Shown one piece after another: positions 44,578-57,029 of a stretch of 64,000 nucleotides of DNA. This DNA comes from Silene conica. Lineage: Eukaryota > Streptophyta > Magnoliopsida > Caryophyllales > Caryophyllaceae. The translations under genes were made by a program, and so were the position numbers. Numbering within the stretch: the first letter of the stretch is position 1; the number at the start of each line of letters is the position of its first letter. The notes beneath the pieces were generated by a model, which saw only the letters and a program-made list of their open reading frames with translations, searched no databases and had not been told where the DNA came from. Location: NCBI GenBank assembly GCA_029255685.2, contig CM055315.2, forward strand, positions 56,143,181 through 56,207,180. Direction: 5' to 3'.

Positions 44578-45136
44578 AAATCATTGGATGTTGATGGTTT
44601 TTTGCTTGGGGCTGAACACTGTGTACATTTTGGATTCACAACAAAGGGTGGCAAAGAAGCTCAGCATAAAAGGAAGGCTAAAAGCTGCTTGGATTTTACA
44701 TTGTGTTAATGGAGGAAGGCGTAATTTTGCTAAAAAGAATCAACTTCAGATCAAAGTGATTAAGAAGGTAAGTGAACATTAGCTACTTTTTTTCAATTAT
44801 CTAATATCATAATCCAATATAGTTTAAATATAATAACAGTATCCTTTTATATATTTAGTGCCCCCAACAACCCGGAGATTACGAATGTGGTTATTATGTC
44901 ATGAAGTGGATGTATAACATAACATTTTATTACTCAAAGGGCAGTGAGGAACAATTTGAGCAGGTATTTCTTATTTTTAAGTAAAAATATATATAGTTTA
45001 CTTATTTTCTTTTTAAACAAAAGCATCTTATCATTGATTTTCTTAAATGTAGATTATTGAAGATTCAACCATGTCAGTTGAAGATATGAATGAAGTTAAA
45101 GAGGTATGGGCTACAAAATGTTTCGAGAACATGTAG
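44578..45136 (+). CDS. Ulp1-type (C48) SUMO-protease-like C-terminal domain of CACTA-4
   Basis: Three exons: about 44578-44767, 44859-44963 and 45053-45136, ending in a stop. HWMLMVFC supplies the catalytic histidine, VYILDSQQ the aspartate, and QQPGDYECGYYVMKWM the cysteine of the C48 triad. Many plant CACTA and Mutator elements carry such a domain as a second gene. The upstream part of the domain was not recognised, so this is probably a remnant. Splice borders are good (AAG/GTAAGT, CAG/GTATTT). Confidence 0.85.
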
Positions 45137-45435
45137 TTTAGATTAATTATTGGATTTTTACTTGTTGCTTAGTTGAGGTTATTGCTGAGGATACTTGTTG
45201 CTTGTTTTCTCGGATTATACGTCGTTGGGAAACATAATACTGTTATTGTATTGTTGGATGAGAATATGAGATGTATGGTTACTCCGAAGCTATTGAATGA
45301 AGCATTATTTTGTTGGTAATTGATTAAAATTCTTTGCAGGTATTCTTCCATCAATATTTATATTCGGCTAGCATCGAATTAGGGGAGGTGCTGTCGAAAT
45401 TAGCTAGCTATTTTTTTTTAAAATATATATATATA

Positions 45436-46060
45436 TGGCAACGGTTCATATATTGGAACCGACACCATAACTTACCCTATGATGACAGTTTTAGACGCAA
45501 AACCGACACCATAATTTACCCTATGGTGACGGTTTTAAACGCAAAACCAACACCATAACTTGCCTTATGGTGACGGTTTTAGACGCAAAACCGACACCAT
45601 AATTTACCCTATTGTGACGGTTTTAAACGCAAAACCGACACCATACCTTACCCTATGGTGACGGTTTTAGACGTAAAACTGACATCATACCTTACCCTAT
45701 TGCGGCGGTTTATACCCCTATGGTGGCGGTTTGGGACTCACAACCGACACCATAGCTTACACTATGGTGACGGTTTTAGACGCAAAACCGACACCATAGC
45801 TTACCCTATTGTGACGATTGTAGACGCAAAACCGACACCATAACTTACCCTATGGTGACGGTTTAGACCCTTATGGTGGCGGTTTGGAACGCACAACCGA
45901 CACCATAGCGTACCCTATGGTGACGGTTTTAACGCACAACCGACACCGTAGGGTAAGCTACGGTGGCGGTTTTACAACCGACACAAACCTTATGTGACCC
46001 CAGCAATCACGTCGCTTCAAAACCGTCACTAATGGTCTTTTAGAACCGACACTGTAGGGC
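45436..46060 (+). repeat. 44-bp tandem array at the right end of CACTA-4
   Basis: CCGACACCATA recurs at 45459, 45503, 45547 (CCAACACC), 45591 and 45635, exactly 44 bp apart, and continues less regularly to about 45960. Each unit contains GGTGACGGTTTTAGACGC and AAAACCGACACCATAA, which are partly complementary. Transposase-binding subterminal repeats by family analogy. Confidence 0.9.
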
Positions 46061-46078
46061 ATAATTCTACTAGTGGGT

Positions 46079-47000
46079 AACTGAGATGATGATATTGTTT
46101 TAAACTTTGAAGAATTATGGTATATAAATCGTTTTGAGGAAAGGTCTGTGAGAACCGATCATCGACTTGCTTCATTTGGAAGTTGTTGCTTTAGTAAGGC
46201 CTTATCTTTGACTGTTCACTTTATGGTAATAGATTTGGGAATTTAGGATTTCGAAGCACCTTGCGGAATGAGTTGTTGGGATCGAGCTGTTTAAAATTTA
46301 AGGTTATGGATGATTCTGTTATGGTATGTCAATGGGAAGAGGTTACAGGATAATGAATACCATACCCTGGGTCTTGAGGTTCGATGTGATGGTAATGGAA
46401 TTTTGGGTTAGAATCTTGGAAGTGCGTGAACCTTGGTCTAGGATATGTTCTTAAACATCCAACCTGAGTGAGAGATCCTCAACTGTTGTTGAACGGACTT
46501 TTAGTGCGAGCTAATCCACATGGCTAACCTCATTTTTGTGGAAACTTCAGGTTAGTGTAAGTATAATGAGAGTTGAAATCCCTTCTTGTTGAGGAACATC
46601 TTGTTCTGTGGATAAGATAATGGTACGAGAGAGGCCGTAGAATCATTGTGAGTTTAGAGGTCACTTGAATCGTCCTCCATGGGATATATTAGGAATCGTT
46701 GTAACGATGTTTTGGATTATGGATTGAGTGGTTAGTGTTCCTGTGTTTTGCAGAGTTACCGTCTTCCTTGACCTTTAACCTTGTGTTTTTCGTTCGTTCA
46801 ATCCTCCCTGTTATGCTTCGCTTGTTGTGAAACCGAAAGCTCTTGGTTATTGTATTAATAGTAATCTATATGGTTGTTTCTGCGCTCCCAGTGACCATTT
46901 TTCGGAATGGTTCCCTATTGTTTCCCCTAAAAGTTTGAAGTTTTTAGAAAATCTTATTTGTTTTGAGAATTTGAAACAGCTCCCTCTCGTGTTGGAAGTA
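46079..47000. other. Non-coding interior of the old gypsy element
   Basis: Between CACTA-4 and the gag-only copia element. No domain recognised; frames are short. Confidence 0.35.
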
Positions 47001-47005
47001 GTCTT

Positions 47006-48255
47006 TGTAAGGTTATATAGTCACAAAACCTAATATCTTAGTCATACTAGTGAGATGAAAAATTAACATTTTAATTATATAATTTTTAGATCTTATGCAT
47101 GCTAATTATAAAGCGGAACAAAGAACCGAAAACTCACTTTTTTCGGCTAGAATGAAGCAAGGACGATCCTCCAACCCTTAGTATCCAAGTAGAATACCTC
47201 CTCCAAGATGCACCCAAGACACCCCTTAAAACCGAGACTATCACAAGCTAGGGTTTTAGAAACGGTTTCCTTAATACTAAGTTTATTATCTTAATCTAAT
47301 TTGAATAATAAACTTATTACTATTACTTATAGTAAAAACGTATATTGATATTATCATATAATAATTTTAGAGGTTTTAAGATTTTCTCTCTAGAAAATTT
47401 TGCCAAGGATTAGAATGAGTGACTTGTGAGTAAGATCACAAGTTTTATTAGGGTTGCATTGCGTATGGGGTAGCCGGCCATAGGAAGACACAAAAGGGAA
47501 CAACTTCTCTTTTCAATGTGATTAGGGTGGCCATAGCTTTAGTTCTCAAGACTACTTTAATGATTATGTTTTTAGGGTAATTAAGGGCAATAATCACCCT
47601 AAACCACCTCCCCAAACCGTCCCATTTTATGCATAAAATGGACATCCATTTTATATTATGTCATTTTGTATAATTTTACATATGTAACATCTAAAGTGTT
47701 ACATTAAAATAAGTAACAATTGATTTTAATTTAAAATGCATATTTATCAAATAAATATCATTTGTAAATTAAATAAATCATATTTAACAATATGACAAGT
47801 AATTCGAAATTACTTTTAATATAAAATGGTTATTATCATTAATCGTCAATACGATTTACAACCCTTGTAATAATATACAACCCGATTCATTCTAATTACG
47901 ATATTATAAAATATCGTTCAATGTTTGATAATTGACACATTTCAATTACAAACATAAATCTTACAATAAGATTTAACCTCTGATTTCTCGATATACGAGT
48001 TTAAGGAATATGATCAACTTGTATCAATATACATTTGATCAATTTATCAATTAAGGGAATTGTCCTATAGGTGTGACCTAAAGGGATCAACTGACCACCA
48101 ACGTCATACGACAGTAATGTCAAACTCTAGCTAGCCAATCATTACCGATTAATGTTGGTCAGTTGACTAATATAATTTTGTATCATCCCTTGCGCATTCT
48201 CGTCATGAGATTTAATTATGTGATCGCACTATTGTTGAGGACACATTTCCCAACA
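47006..48255 (-). repeat. 3' LTR of gag-only element copy 1
   Basis: 1250 bp, element-sense start TGTTGGGAAATG and end CCTTACA. Confidence 0.93.
48087..48166 (-). promoter_or_regulatory. Nested double stem in U3 of the gag-only LTR
   Basis: Outer arms TCAACTGACCA (48087-48097) and TGGTCAGTTGA (48156-48166), perfect. Inner arms GTAATG (48114-48119) and CATTAC (48140-48145), perfect. Same position in the LTR (about 90-168 nt from its start) as in the Angela-type LTR, with changed but complementary arms. The 5' LTR copy (55023-55102) keeps most of the pairing. Confidence 0.7.
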
Positions 48256-50574
48256 ATCTCCCACTTGTCCTCGACAAGTGTGCATCACCAATTCTCTTGT
48301 CCTATTACAATCTCCCACTCAATGCAAGGTGCCTCTCTGAGGTCGTACTTGCATTAGATCATATCATGAGTGGTTTTCTCGATCTGGAGAATAACTGTTT
48401 GACCGGAATTATCTACCATAGATACTTTCAGAGCGTGGCCACGCATTTCCAGTTAATTTCTCCTCGAGTGGCCTTGAGATTTGAACAACCCTGACAAGGG
48501 GTGGACAATTTCTATCGTACTACTCCCTTTAATTAGCCACAGTCTGACGCAACCCAAAACAATCCCATTTGACTGCAGTTACGAAAAGTTGTAGAGAATG
48601 GATCAAGGTTATGCCAAAACTATACCATCTTGGGTGAGTAGTCTTTAGTTTAAGAATTGACTCATAAGAATACTATAGTAGCTCTTGCCACGACCAGGCT
48701 ATTATAAAATTTCCAGAACTCTATAAGCGGTCACATTGCCCGACAGAGTGTCTCTTGCAGTCTATCTATGTGATCGATTAGTCATCACATATGACTTTAT
48801 GGCATTTGAACATGCCATCAGTCGCCTCACATTCTAGTCGCTTCGAGATGTCACCTCATATAAGAGGCTAGGGGCTATACTAAGTTAATCCAGTTCACTT
48901 TATGGGGTTCAAAGTTATCTCTTACAACCCATTTGGATTTTGACAAAGTATCCTTCATTGTGAGTTAATTATAACTCAAACGACATTGTCATGCAAAAAT
49001 AGTCAATACTGTTTGATTGCATTTGATGTTCGATCATCAATTTGTATTAGTGTTTTGGAAATAAACCTTTTATTCATGTTTCATAACCTACAAATTTTGG
49101 TCTCCTTCCAACTCATATTATCTCGCATAATATGATCTTATTTGAGTACATATCCAGACCTCATTTTAGATCTTGAGTTTCCTTCCTGAGGGAAGCTCCC
49201 ACTGTTATCTTATAACTCGTGACGTATTGGTATATGAGAGGGATCAATTATCGCTCTAAAGTACCTAGTCACTTATGTACTGAAATCGATTTTGTAGTTA
49301 TTCGTGATGTCATCACTCCAACATTTTCAATTATCTTGGCTATTTAATCAAATGTTTTAGGTTTATATTCATCAATATGAATAATGTATCTATCCATTTT
49401 GATTTATAATGGGTGACCTTTTACTATCAATATAATAAACCTTCCCACGAAGCTCCATCATCCTATGATATATTGCATTTTATTCATCTAGAATTGAGAA
49501 CTTGTTATTCCTTACACCTTAAAGAATCACCATTCTCTCTGAATGGTACGTTCAATTCTCTAATGAATATTGCTCCCACTAAAATCAACATTACTCGATT
49601 TATCATTTCTTATCGCATGTTTTATCCCTTTTGATTTTACTTGAACCATTATCAATCAGTTATCACTATATAAATGAACTTTTCATTTCTTGTGGTATTT
49701 CCTAATTTCACTTTTCGATACAATAGATACTATCATTGAGAGAACTGAGATGATATCTCCTCTATTATCTTATAATTTTGAAAAATCTTATTTGTTAAGG
49801 AACCGTTTTCCTTCCGATTTCATACGGGGTTTCTTTTATCCTCTCTCTGAAACAATGAACATAAGGAACATTTCCTCTTGTGTCTTCCCGTAGTTTCTTC
49901 AGTGTCCTCTCGTAGTATCTGTTGTTTATTCATCTAGGGTTTTTCATAAGAAACCCTTGTAAGATTCTTCTTTAAGATCCTACTTTTATTCCAGTGGTTT
50001 GCGGGAAATATTTTCTCCTAGTCTATCCTTTTAAAATAACTTTTTGAATGATGAATAGTATTAGGATTGATTCTAATTTTCACTTAAAATGGTCATCATA
50101 TAATGAATTGATTATGTCTCAATTTGATTGAAAGTATCTCATGTGGTGTAGTTCTTCGTTTTTAATCAACACTTTGATTCTTTTATATTGATCGTATCAA
50201 TGTTATTTTATGATGAACGTTTCATGATACTTCTTTAGTGATTTATAGAGATCACTTTGATTCATGTTCGACAAGGCATACACTTTATTTTAGGAATCAA
50301 TAATTTGATTAAGAACAAAAGTAGTGACTTGGGTTAAAAACCAAGTCACTAATATCCAAAATACAACCATTGTTTAGGATCTAAATTCTTGTCTTACAAG
50401 AAAAGAAATTGTTCTAGGAAATAAAATGCATAATATGAAAGAAGACAATAATGAAAATCATAGCCAAGCTCTTTAAGTCTTCAATCAATTGGATGCTACC
50501 ATAGCCATCCATGTAAGGAACTTCATGCTTCCTTCTCTTTGCCTTTGTCATTAGAAGATGGCCCTTTAAAACAA
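48256..50574 (-). promoter_or_regulatory. Polypurine tract and long 3' non-coding module of gag-only copy 1
   Basis: Begins with the tract (AAGTGGGAGAT in element sense, 48256-48266); a second tract-like copy lies at about 48308. 48256-48960 is homologous to the Angela 3' module and, to about 50520, to copy 2 (61657-64000). 49000-50520 has no coding frame or recognised motif apart from that homology. Confidence 0.65.
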
Positions 50575-51542
50575 TTATAAAGGGTAAAAATCAACAATTT
50601 GTATCACCATACATAGGTTGACAAAATAACATGAATTTAAACGAGAATTATTACCTACGGGGAGAGCTTTCCCATTTTTGAGATCGGTCAAGTATTTGGG
50701 GAAATTACGTTTCCAATGCCCTAACCTCGTGCAATAATGGCACTTGTCTTCAGATTTTGAAGATGATGTGGAAGCGCCTTTCGAAAAGGTCTTCTCCTTA
50801 GCCGGTTTGGGCTTCAACGTTTTCTTGCCTTTGCCTTTGAAAGCACTCCTTTTGAAATTGCTTTCCCTTTCTTCTCGATGTTCAAACCATCCTTAGTGGA
50901 ACTTTCATGAAGTCCCATGTCCCTTTCGGCTTGGACAAGCATCTTATGCAATTCGTCCAATGTGGTCTCTTGATTTCGCATGTTGAAATTCACCCGGAAT
51001 TGAGCATACGATTTCACCTTATTTAGAGAGTGAAGAACTCGGTCAATGATGAGTGAGTCGGGAACATCAACTCCTTGCAACTTGAGAGTCTCCGCAAACT
51101 CAACTAATTTGAGTACATGAGGGCTTATCTTTTGTCCCTCCTTCAAGCAAATGTCGAAGAAGGCGGAAGCCGCCTCATATTGAATCACCCTTGGCGTTTG
51201 TGAAAAAATCGTCGCAAGTTTGGTGTATATCTCATATGATGTGCCTAACTTAATCATACTCCTTTGGAGGTCCGGCTCCATGGAGAAGATAAGCAAATTT
51301 TTGAGAGCGGAGGACTCTTTCATATAGGCTTCGTAAGCCTAACGAGTTGGAGCCGCGGAACGAGCGGTTGGAGCGGGAGGAGCGGCTTCGGTGAGGTGAC
51401 GAGTCTTATCGTCACCTTGAGCGGCCAAAACTAATTGTGCATCCCAATCCTTGAAATTGGAACCATGCTAATCGAGTTTGCAACGATCCATAAAGGATCG
51501 AAGCCATGAAACATTAGTGAGAGGTGGAGCGTTGGTTACCAT
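50575..51542 (-). CDS. Angela-like gag of the gag-only element (broken)
   Basis: Start MVTNAPPLTNVSWLRSFMD at 51542. The capsid region contains LKNLLIFSMEPDLQRSMIKL, FFDICLKEGQKISPHVLKLV and IIDRVLHSLNKV, clearly related to the gag at 17005-17868. A K-rich linker leads to the zinc knuckle CHYCTRLGHWKRN with an altered last position. Broken in a few places, as expected for a fossil. Confidence 0.85.
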
Positions 51543-54006
51543 TGACGATGTTGAAAATTAAACTACAATAAAAGTGAAGGAATTAAAACAACATCATTTA
51601 AAAACTTGTAATTTTATTTAAACAAGTTTAGTTATTTACTTAATGATCTCTTACCCAATTAAGAAAACAATTCCGAGACCCAAATCCATACTAATCCGGG
51701 CACGGTGTAGCCGATTCATCCCTTATTGATATAATTTGGTGGATTAACCTTTTAATCGGTTCTACCTTAGAACTCTCGGTCGACAATTTCCTATAAATTG
51801 TCTTTAGCCCTAACTTATTGCAACTACGGTTACGAATACCTTCGTTGAGATCGACCAAATTTCAAGGTGTAATCACATTACCCCACTTACCCAACGTAAT
51901 AATTTTAGTACCCCGGTGTAGCCGATAGCCCACTTTCTTATGAAGAAGGGAGTCATGGGTCTATACTCTTTGGTAAGGCTAAGTCTCAATATTTATATTG
52001 TAAGAGATCTAGTCAAATTATTATCTATCTCCATTTAAGTGAACTAAGTCGGTGAATAAACGATAAATTAATTGACTAGGTCGACTAAATCGAATAAAAT
52101 GCATGACATGATATGACGATTTGGCTATGCATGCAAACATATAAAGCAAATAAAAAAGCATAAAACTTAAAGCATAAGAAACCCTAGTATGGCCTTCCTA
52201 GAAAAGAAAATAATAAAAGTACAAATTTGGAAACCAACTCCTTTGATCCCTTGATCTTCACGAGGCACGCATCCCAAGGTAAACACCGTCTTGGTCGGAA
52301 CTCCTTTCCGAATGGCATCGTCTTCAAGGCTCTCCGGAATTTAAAAAAATTACAACTTTTCTAGTCTACTTTATACATTACAAAATAGAAAATAATAAAT
52401 AAAGTGATACGAGATCACATTAATTACATCCGAATCGATAACCCCTTACATTTCGGGAAATATCGATTAAAAACTAAGGTCATACTAAGTAAAATTACAT
52501 AATTCAAATTACGTAAATAAAATCATGACAATCATAATAAAATATGCAATGCTTATGAATATGAACTAACATGCAAACCTAAGCCAAATCGTCCTATGGT
52601 ATATCATTTATATATATAGTTATCGTATACCTCGGTTTTATGGAATTGCGTGTTTCAACGATTAAAAACACTTGGCATCATGTGAATCGGAATTCACTCT
52701 TAAGTTAATCATCCTAACTCATTTAGGTTTCAAAATTTAGTCTTACTCAAACTTGAACATGACTTAACTTAATATTATAATATTGTTCGGTATTAATCGG
52801 TTTTACGGGAAAAATAATATAAAATTCAAAAAGAGTCGTAAAATTTCGAAAAATTCGAAATTCAAATTTTGAATACTCTAGAATTTTCTTAAAAATTCAT
52901 AACTTTAAAATATTAGTATTTATACGGTTTTATTAATTTTATCATAAAAATTGCGTAAAAACGCGTAAATTGGGTCGGAAAATCAATAATTACCTTCATA
53001 AATACATATAAAATACTAATAATATTTTTACACTTTCCAAAACACTTTAAGAGACTTAAATGGACAGAAAATTTAAATAGCACACTGCCCAATATCCGAA
53101 ATTTTCATTAAAATGACTCTTATTATTCAATTTTTAAATATAACATTTAACAAATAAAAATTAAATAAAACTGAAACTTTTGGCTCCCAAGAAAAATATG
53201 GTGATAAAAATATCAAACATGACTTTTATGGGTTAAATTTTTCGGCCATTTTGACAACTTTTGCTCTTTTTAACGATTTATGTCATATATCGTACAATTA
53301 TAACCATTAAAATTATTTCACAAGCATAACATCAAATAAAAATCTCGGAATTTTTATACATGCTGGAAATAATATATATGACATCGTGTAAAAATTTTTA
53401 TGGCCAAATTCCAACTTAAACTATTAAAGTCGAAATTATGTCACTTTTATCCGATTTTTACACTAAAAATCATTAAACATGCAATATATGATAAAATTTC
53501 TGGAAAATTTAGTATACATTTTTAAATATTACAAGTGACATACTTAAAAATTTTTATAGTCAAATACGAAATATAACTATACAAACCCATTAATATTCAT
53601 TTTATGGCATTTTAACATTTAAAATTCATAAACCATGCATTTTAACTCCATAATTTACGAAAATTCATATTCATATCATAGGAAATACATATGAAACCAT
53701 ACTAAAAAATCTCGGCCAGAAGTTGATTTTAGCTATTTTTCCCGAAAAATAAACATTTTAACCATTAAAAATTATAAAAACCGAAATAAAAATACCTATG
53801 AACAATATATATCCAAAAATTATTCCAAATATCCTAAAATACATTTAGGATCAGTAGGTATTCATGAATTAGAAATTTCGGCCATATCATATACAATGTA
53901 AAATTTCAATTTTATTTTTGTTATCTAATAACTTAATAAAAATATAAACGAAAATATTAGCTTGTGTGCAAATGATCCCAGGTTCAAATCCCACTCACAA
54001 CATTTT
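51543..54006 (-). other. Long AT-rich 5' leader of the gag-only element
   Basis: About 2.4 kb without genes. Strongly AT-rich with recurring words such as AAAAATTTTTAT and TTTCGGCCAT. Near 53975 a piece with GGTTCAAATCCCACTC resembles a tRNA box B and may be the relic of another SINE. Confidence 0.5.
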
Positions 54007-54009
54007 AAC

Positions 54010-54224
54010 CAAGTGGTGTTAGTTCAGTGGTAACTGAGTTAAACCTTAAAGCTTGCAGAAATGCAGGGGTTGAGAGGTCTCAGGTTCGATTACCAGCTGG
54101 GGCGATGACCACTTGGCCACTGCAGCTCCCGAAGGGGTGGCTTACATGGTCCATGTGGTGGTGCGGGAATGCATGGGCCCGGGGGATTAAACCCCTCGTT
54201 AACAAAAAAAAAAAAAAAAAAAAA
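54010..54224 (+). mobile_element. tRNA-derived SINE (family copy 2)
   Basis: Nearly the same sequence as 25410-25623: TTAGTTCAGTGGTAACTGAG (box A-like), GGTTCGATTACC (box B), the GC-rich CATGGGCCCGGGGGATTAAA region and a longer A run. No clear TSD seen. It lies less than 40 bp from the primer-binding site of the gag-only element. Confidence 0.88.
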
Positions 54225-54250
54225 ATGAAAAGCATGCAAACAACCGATTT

Positions 54251-54264
54251 GCTCTGATACCAAT
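54251..54264 (-). promoter_or_regulatory. Primer-binding site of the gag-only element copy 1
   Basis: Element-sense TTGGTATCAGAGC next to the 5' LTR; complementary to initiator tRNA-Met. Confidence 0.9.
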
Positions 54265-55191
54265 TGTAAGGTTATATAGACACGAAACCTAATATCGTAG
54301 TCATACTAGTGAGATGAAAAATTAACATTTTAATTATATAATTTTTAGATCTTGTGCATGCTAATTATAAAGCGGAACAAAGAACCAAAAACTCACTTTT
54401 TTCGGCTAGAATGAAGCAAGGACGATCCTCCAACCCTTAGTATCCAAGTAGAATACCTCCTCCAAAATGCACCCAAGACAACCCTTAAAACCGAGACTAT
54501 CACAAGCTAGGGTTTTAGAAACGGTTTCCTTAATACTAAGTTTATTATCTTAATCTAATTTGAATAATAAACTTATTACTATTACTTATAGTAAAACGTA
54601 TATTGATATTATCATATAATAATTTTAGAGGTTTTAAGATTTTCTCTCTAGAAAATTTTGCCAAGGATTAGAATGAGTGACTTGTGAGTAAGATCACAAG
54701 TTTTATTAGGGTTGCATTGGGTATGGGGTAGTCGGCCATAGGAAGACACAAAAGGGAACAACTTCTCTTTTCAATGTGATTAGGGTGGCGATAGCTTTAG
54801 TTCTCAAGACTACTTTAATGATTCATTCTAATTACGATATTATAAAATATCGTTCAATGTTTGATAATTGACACATTTCAATTATAAACATAAATCTTAC
54901 AATAAGATTTAACCTCTGATTTCTCGATATACGAGTTTAAGGAATATGATCAACTCGTATCAATATACATTTGATCAGTTTATCAATTAAGGGAATTGTC
55001 CTATAGGTGTGACCTAAAGGGATCAACTGACAACCACCGTCATACGACAATAATGTCAAATTCTAGCTAGCCAATCATTACCGATTAATGTTGGTCAGTT
55101 GACTAATATAATTTCGTATCATCCCTTGCGCATTCTCGTCGTGAGATTTAATTATGTGATCGCACTATTGTTGAGGACACATTTCCCAACA
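54265..55191 (-). repeat. 5' LTR of gag-only element copy 1
   Basis: 927 bp, homologous to 47006-48255 along its length but shorter. Ends in element-sense CCTTACA beside the primer-binding site. Confidence 0.92.
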
Positions 55192-55196
55192 GTCTT

Positions 55197-55634
55197 TTGT
55201 CGTTGTTACGATTTTTCTCCTTTGAGGATTTGAAATAAAGGTTGATTTTGAAAAGTTTGGTTTTAAAGAGTAGAACATCTTTTGAGTTAACTAGTTACAG
55301 TGTCGAATTGCCTTTAGAACTCGTTATCGGAGACGTCTAATGACCGGTACTATGCTTATCGACACCTGATTGGTCTAAATTTTGAATTGCTGCTGATTTA
55401 ATTTTGGGACTGGTCTCAGATTTGGAATGTCGGGCTCTTGAATACGTAACGAGAATCCCAATGTCCATTGACAAATACTTGTGCCTTGGAATCTATTTCT
55501 TCTTGAAACCTTTTCGAAAGATAAAGTTTTGGGTTACCGAAACCCAGGTAGTACGTTTTGATAGCTAGAGTTATTTTCGTACTTATTTCCGTCTTCAAGT
55601 TTCGAGGACGAAACTTTTTGAAAGATGGGGTGAT
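55197..55634 (+). other. 3' internal end of the old gypsy element with polypurine tract
   Basis: Just before the LTR the plus strand reads TTTCGAGGACGAAACTTTTT and GAAAGATGGGGTGAT, the usual end of chromovirus-type gypsy interiors and their polypurine tract. No complete coding frame remains. This gives the plus orientation of the old gypsy element. Confidence 0.65.
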
Positions 55635-56574
55635 TGTAACATCCCGTATTTTCGTAACGGAATATTTTAATAAATTAAAGTGATTTTCGGATTTTGAATA
55701 ATATTTTAATATTTCGTAATTTATATTTTAAAGAAATTTCCGGTAAGTTCCGTCTTAAGATCATTTAATCTTGAGATGCTTTGTTCACTTTGTAATTCCG
55801 TCTTAAGGTTTCCGTTCCACTTAATTAAGGGAACCCAACTCTTTAAATAAAAAGGACAACTCCTTTATTCATTCCATCAACATTTCATTTCTACAAACGC
55901 AAGTTTACAGTAACTCAAAACCTTCATTTTCCTCCCTTTCTCAACTCTTTAAAAGGTCATCCCAAGGCCTAATTCAACTCGAACCAAGGTAATATTTACA
56001 TATTCAGATTCCTCTCCCAATTTCCGTTCTTCCCATCGTTTTCGTTTTTCATTTCTCAATCTTCCATTTCCGGGTTGTTTTTACCCTAATTCGTTTTAAG
56101 CTCCTAATTTACGTTTTTATGTTCTTAGGAGTTGGCTTAGTTGACCCCAAGGTTGATGCTCACATTGTGGACGAAGAAAACGGAGCACCAGACGCTTGAG
56201 GTGACGATAATGAGCTTACTCGGCCTATTTGTTAAATTAGCATGCTTTGTGTGATTTTTGATGTGTTTATTTGTTTAGAGGCATGATATAGGTTGCAAAC
56301 ATCTTTAGTATACTTATTATTCTGATTGTTGTTGAGAATTTATGTTGAAATCAACATTTGAGTTGATTTTGGGAGTATACATGAAGATGGGTTTAATTTG
56401 GGGATTTTGATATGAATGCATGAATTCGTTGTCGTTTATATGTTTCTTATAGTTTTTTGATGCTATAAACATGCTGGGACTGTGGAGATGTTGTTTAGAA
56501 TCATGTTTAGGAAGATTTGATGAAGTATTGGAATGATTCTCATTGTCGAATTTTGCGAAAGTCACGAACAGGGA

Positions 56575-56892
56575 CTCCCAGCCGGTAGGCCGACCGGCAG
56601 CCGGTCGACTAGCTGAGAGCCCTTTTGGGTGTTCTTTGCATTTTTCAGAAATCAAGGTGATGAGGTGCTCAGCCGGGTGGCCGGCCGCCGGTCCACCGGC
56701 TGAGACACTTTTTGTGTTGTTTTACGCATAGAGTAGAGGGAATAAGGAGACAGGTCTCCCAGCCGGGTGGCTGGCGGCCGGTCGACCGGCTGGGGACCCT
56801 TTCCTTGTAGTTTTGGATTTTCAAAGGTTGTTTTGGATGGGGTTGTCCGACGGCTGACCGACGGCCTGTCTGTAACCGGCTGAGAGCCCCAT
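56575..56892. repeat. Four GC-rich dyad-symmetric repeats, about 90-bp period
   Basis: Blocks at about 56579, 56670, 56760 and 56850 begin with CAGCCGGGTGGC-like sequence and continue through CCGGTCGACCGGC-like palindromes to GCTGAGAGCCC. They stand out from the AT-rich surroundings. Confidence 0.8.
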
Positions 56893-57029
56893 TTCATACT
56901 AAATCATGTTTAACTTTTGACCGGTTCATCCGATTTGCTTGAGACTTCTTCCGTGTGACTCGTATGTGTGTTTGAGGTCCCCAGAGTTCGGGCGGCACTA
57001 TATTGGGTTCGGGAATGGAGTGAGGATAG

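Larger units (their letters stand above)
39800..46075 (+). mobile_element. CACTA-4: CACTA element with transposase-associated and Ulp1-type domains and a TRM13 fragment
   Basis: Left end CACTATTACAAAAAACCCC; right end on minus CACTAGTAGAATTATGCCC. TSD GGT at 39797-39799 and 46076-46078. Interior, all plus strand: leader exon (about 40190-40560), transposase-associated domain (42342-42640), captured TRM13 fragment (43498-44301), Ulp1-type protease end (44578-45136), 44-bp repeat array (45436-46060). The central DDE transposase core is missing, so it cannot be autonomous. Confidence 0.94.
47006..55191 (-). mobile_element. Gag-only non-autonomous copia element (TR-GAG type), copy 1
   Basis: LTRs at 47006-48255 and 54265-55191; TSD GTCTT at 47001-47005 and 55192-55196. 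Primer-binding site beside 54265, polypurine tract beside 48255. The only coding region is a broken Angela-like gag (50575-51542); no protease, integrase or RT was found. This matches TR-GAG elements, which depend on proteins from relatives. The LTR sequence between arms and the 3' module resemble the Angela-type element at 8900-20703, a plausible partner family. LTRs of unequal length; by-eye divergence about two percent. Confidence 0.9.

Noticed and set aside
53965-54006. GGTTCAAATCCCACTC suggests a tRNA gene.
   Set aside because: Only a T-arm-like stretch can be seen; no cloverleaf. Listed as a possible SINE relic only.
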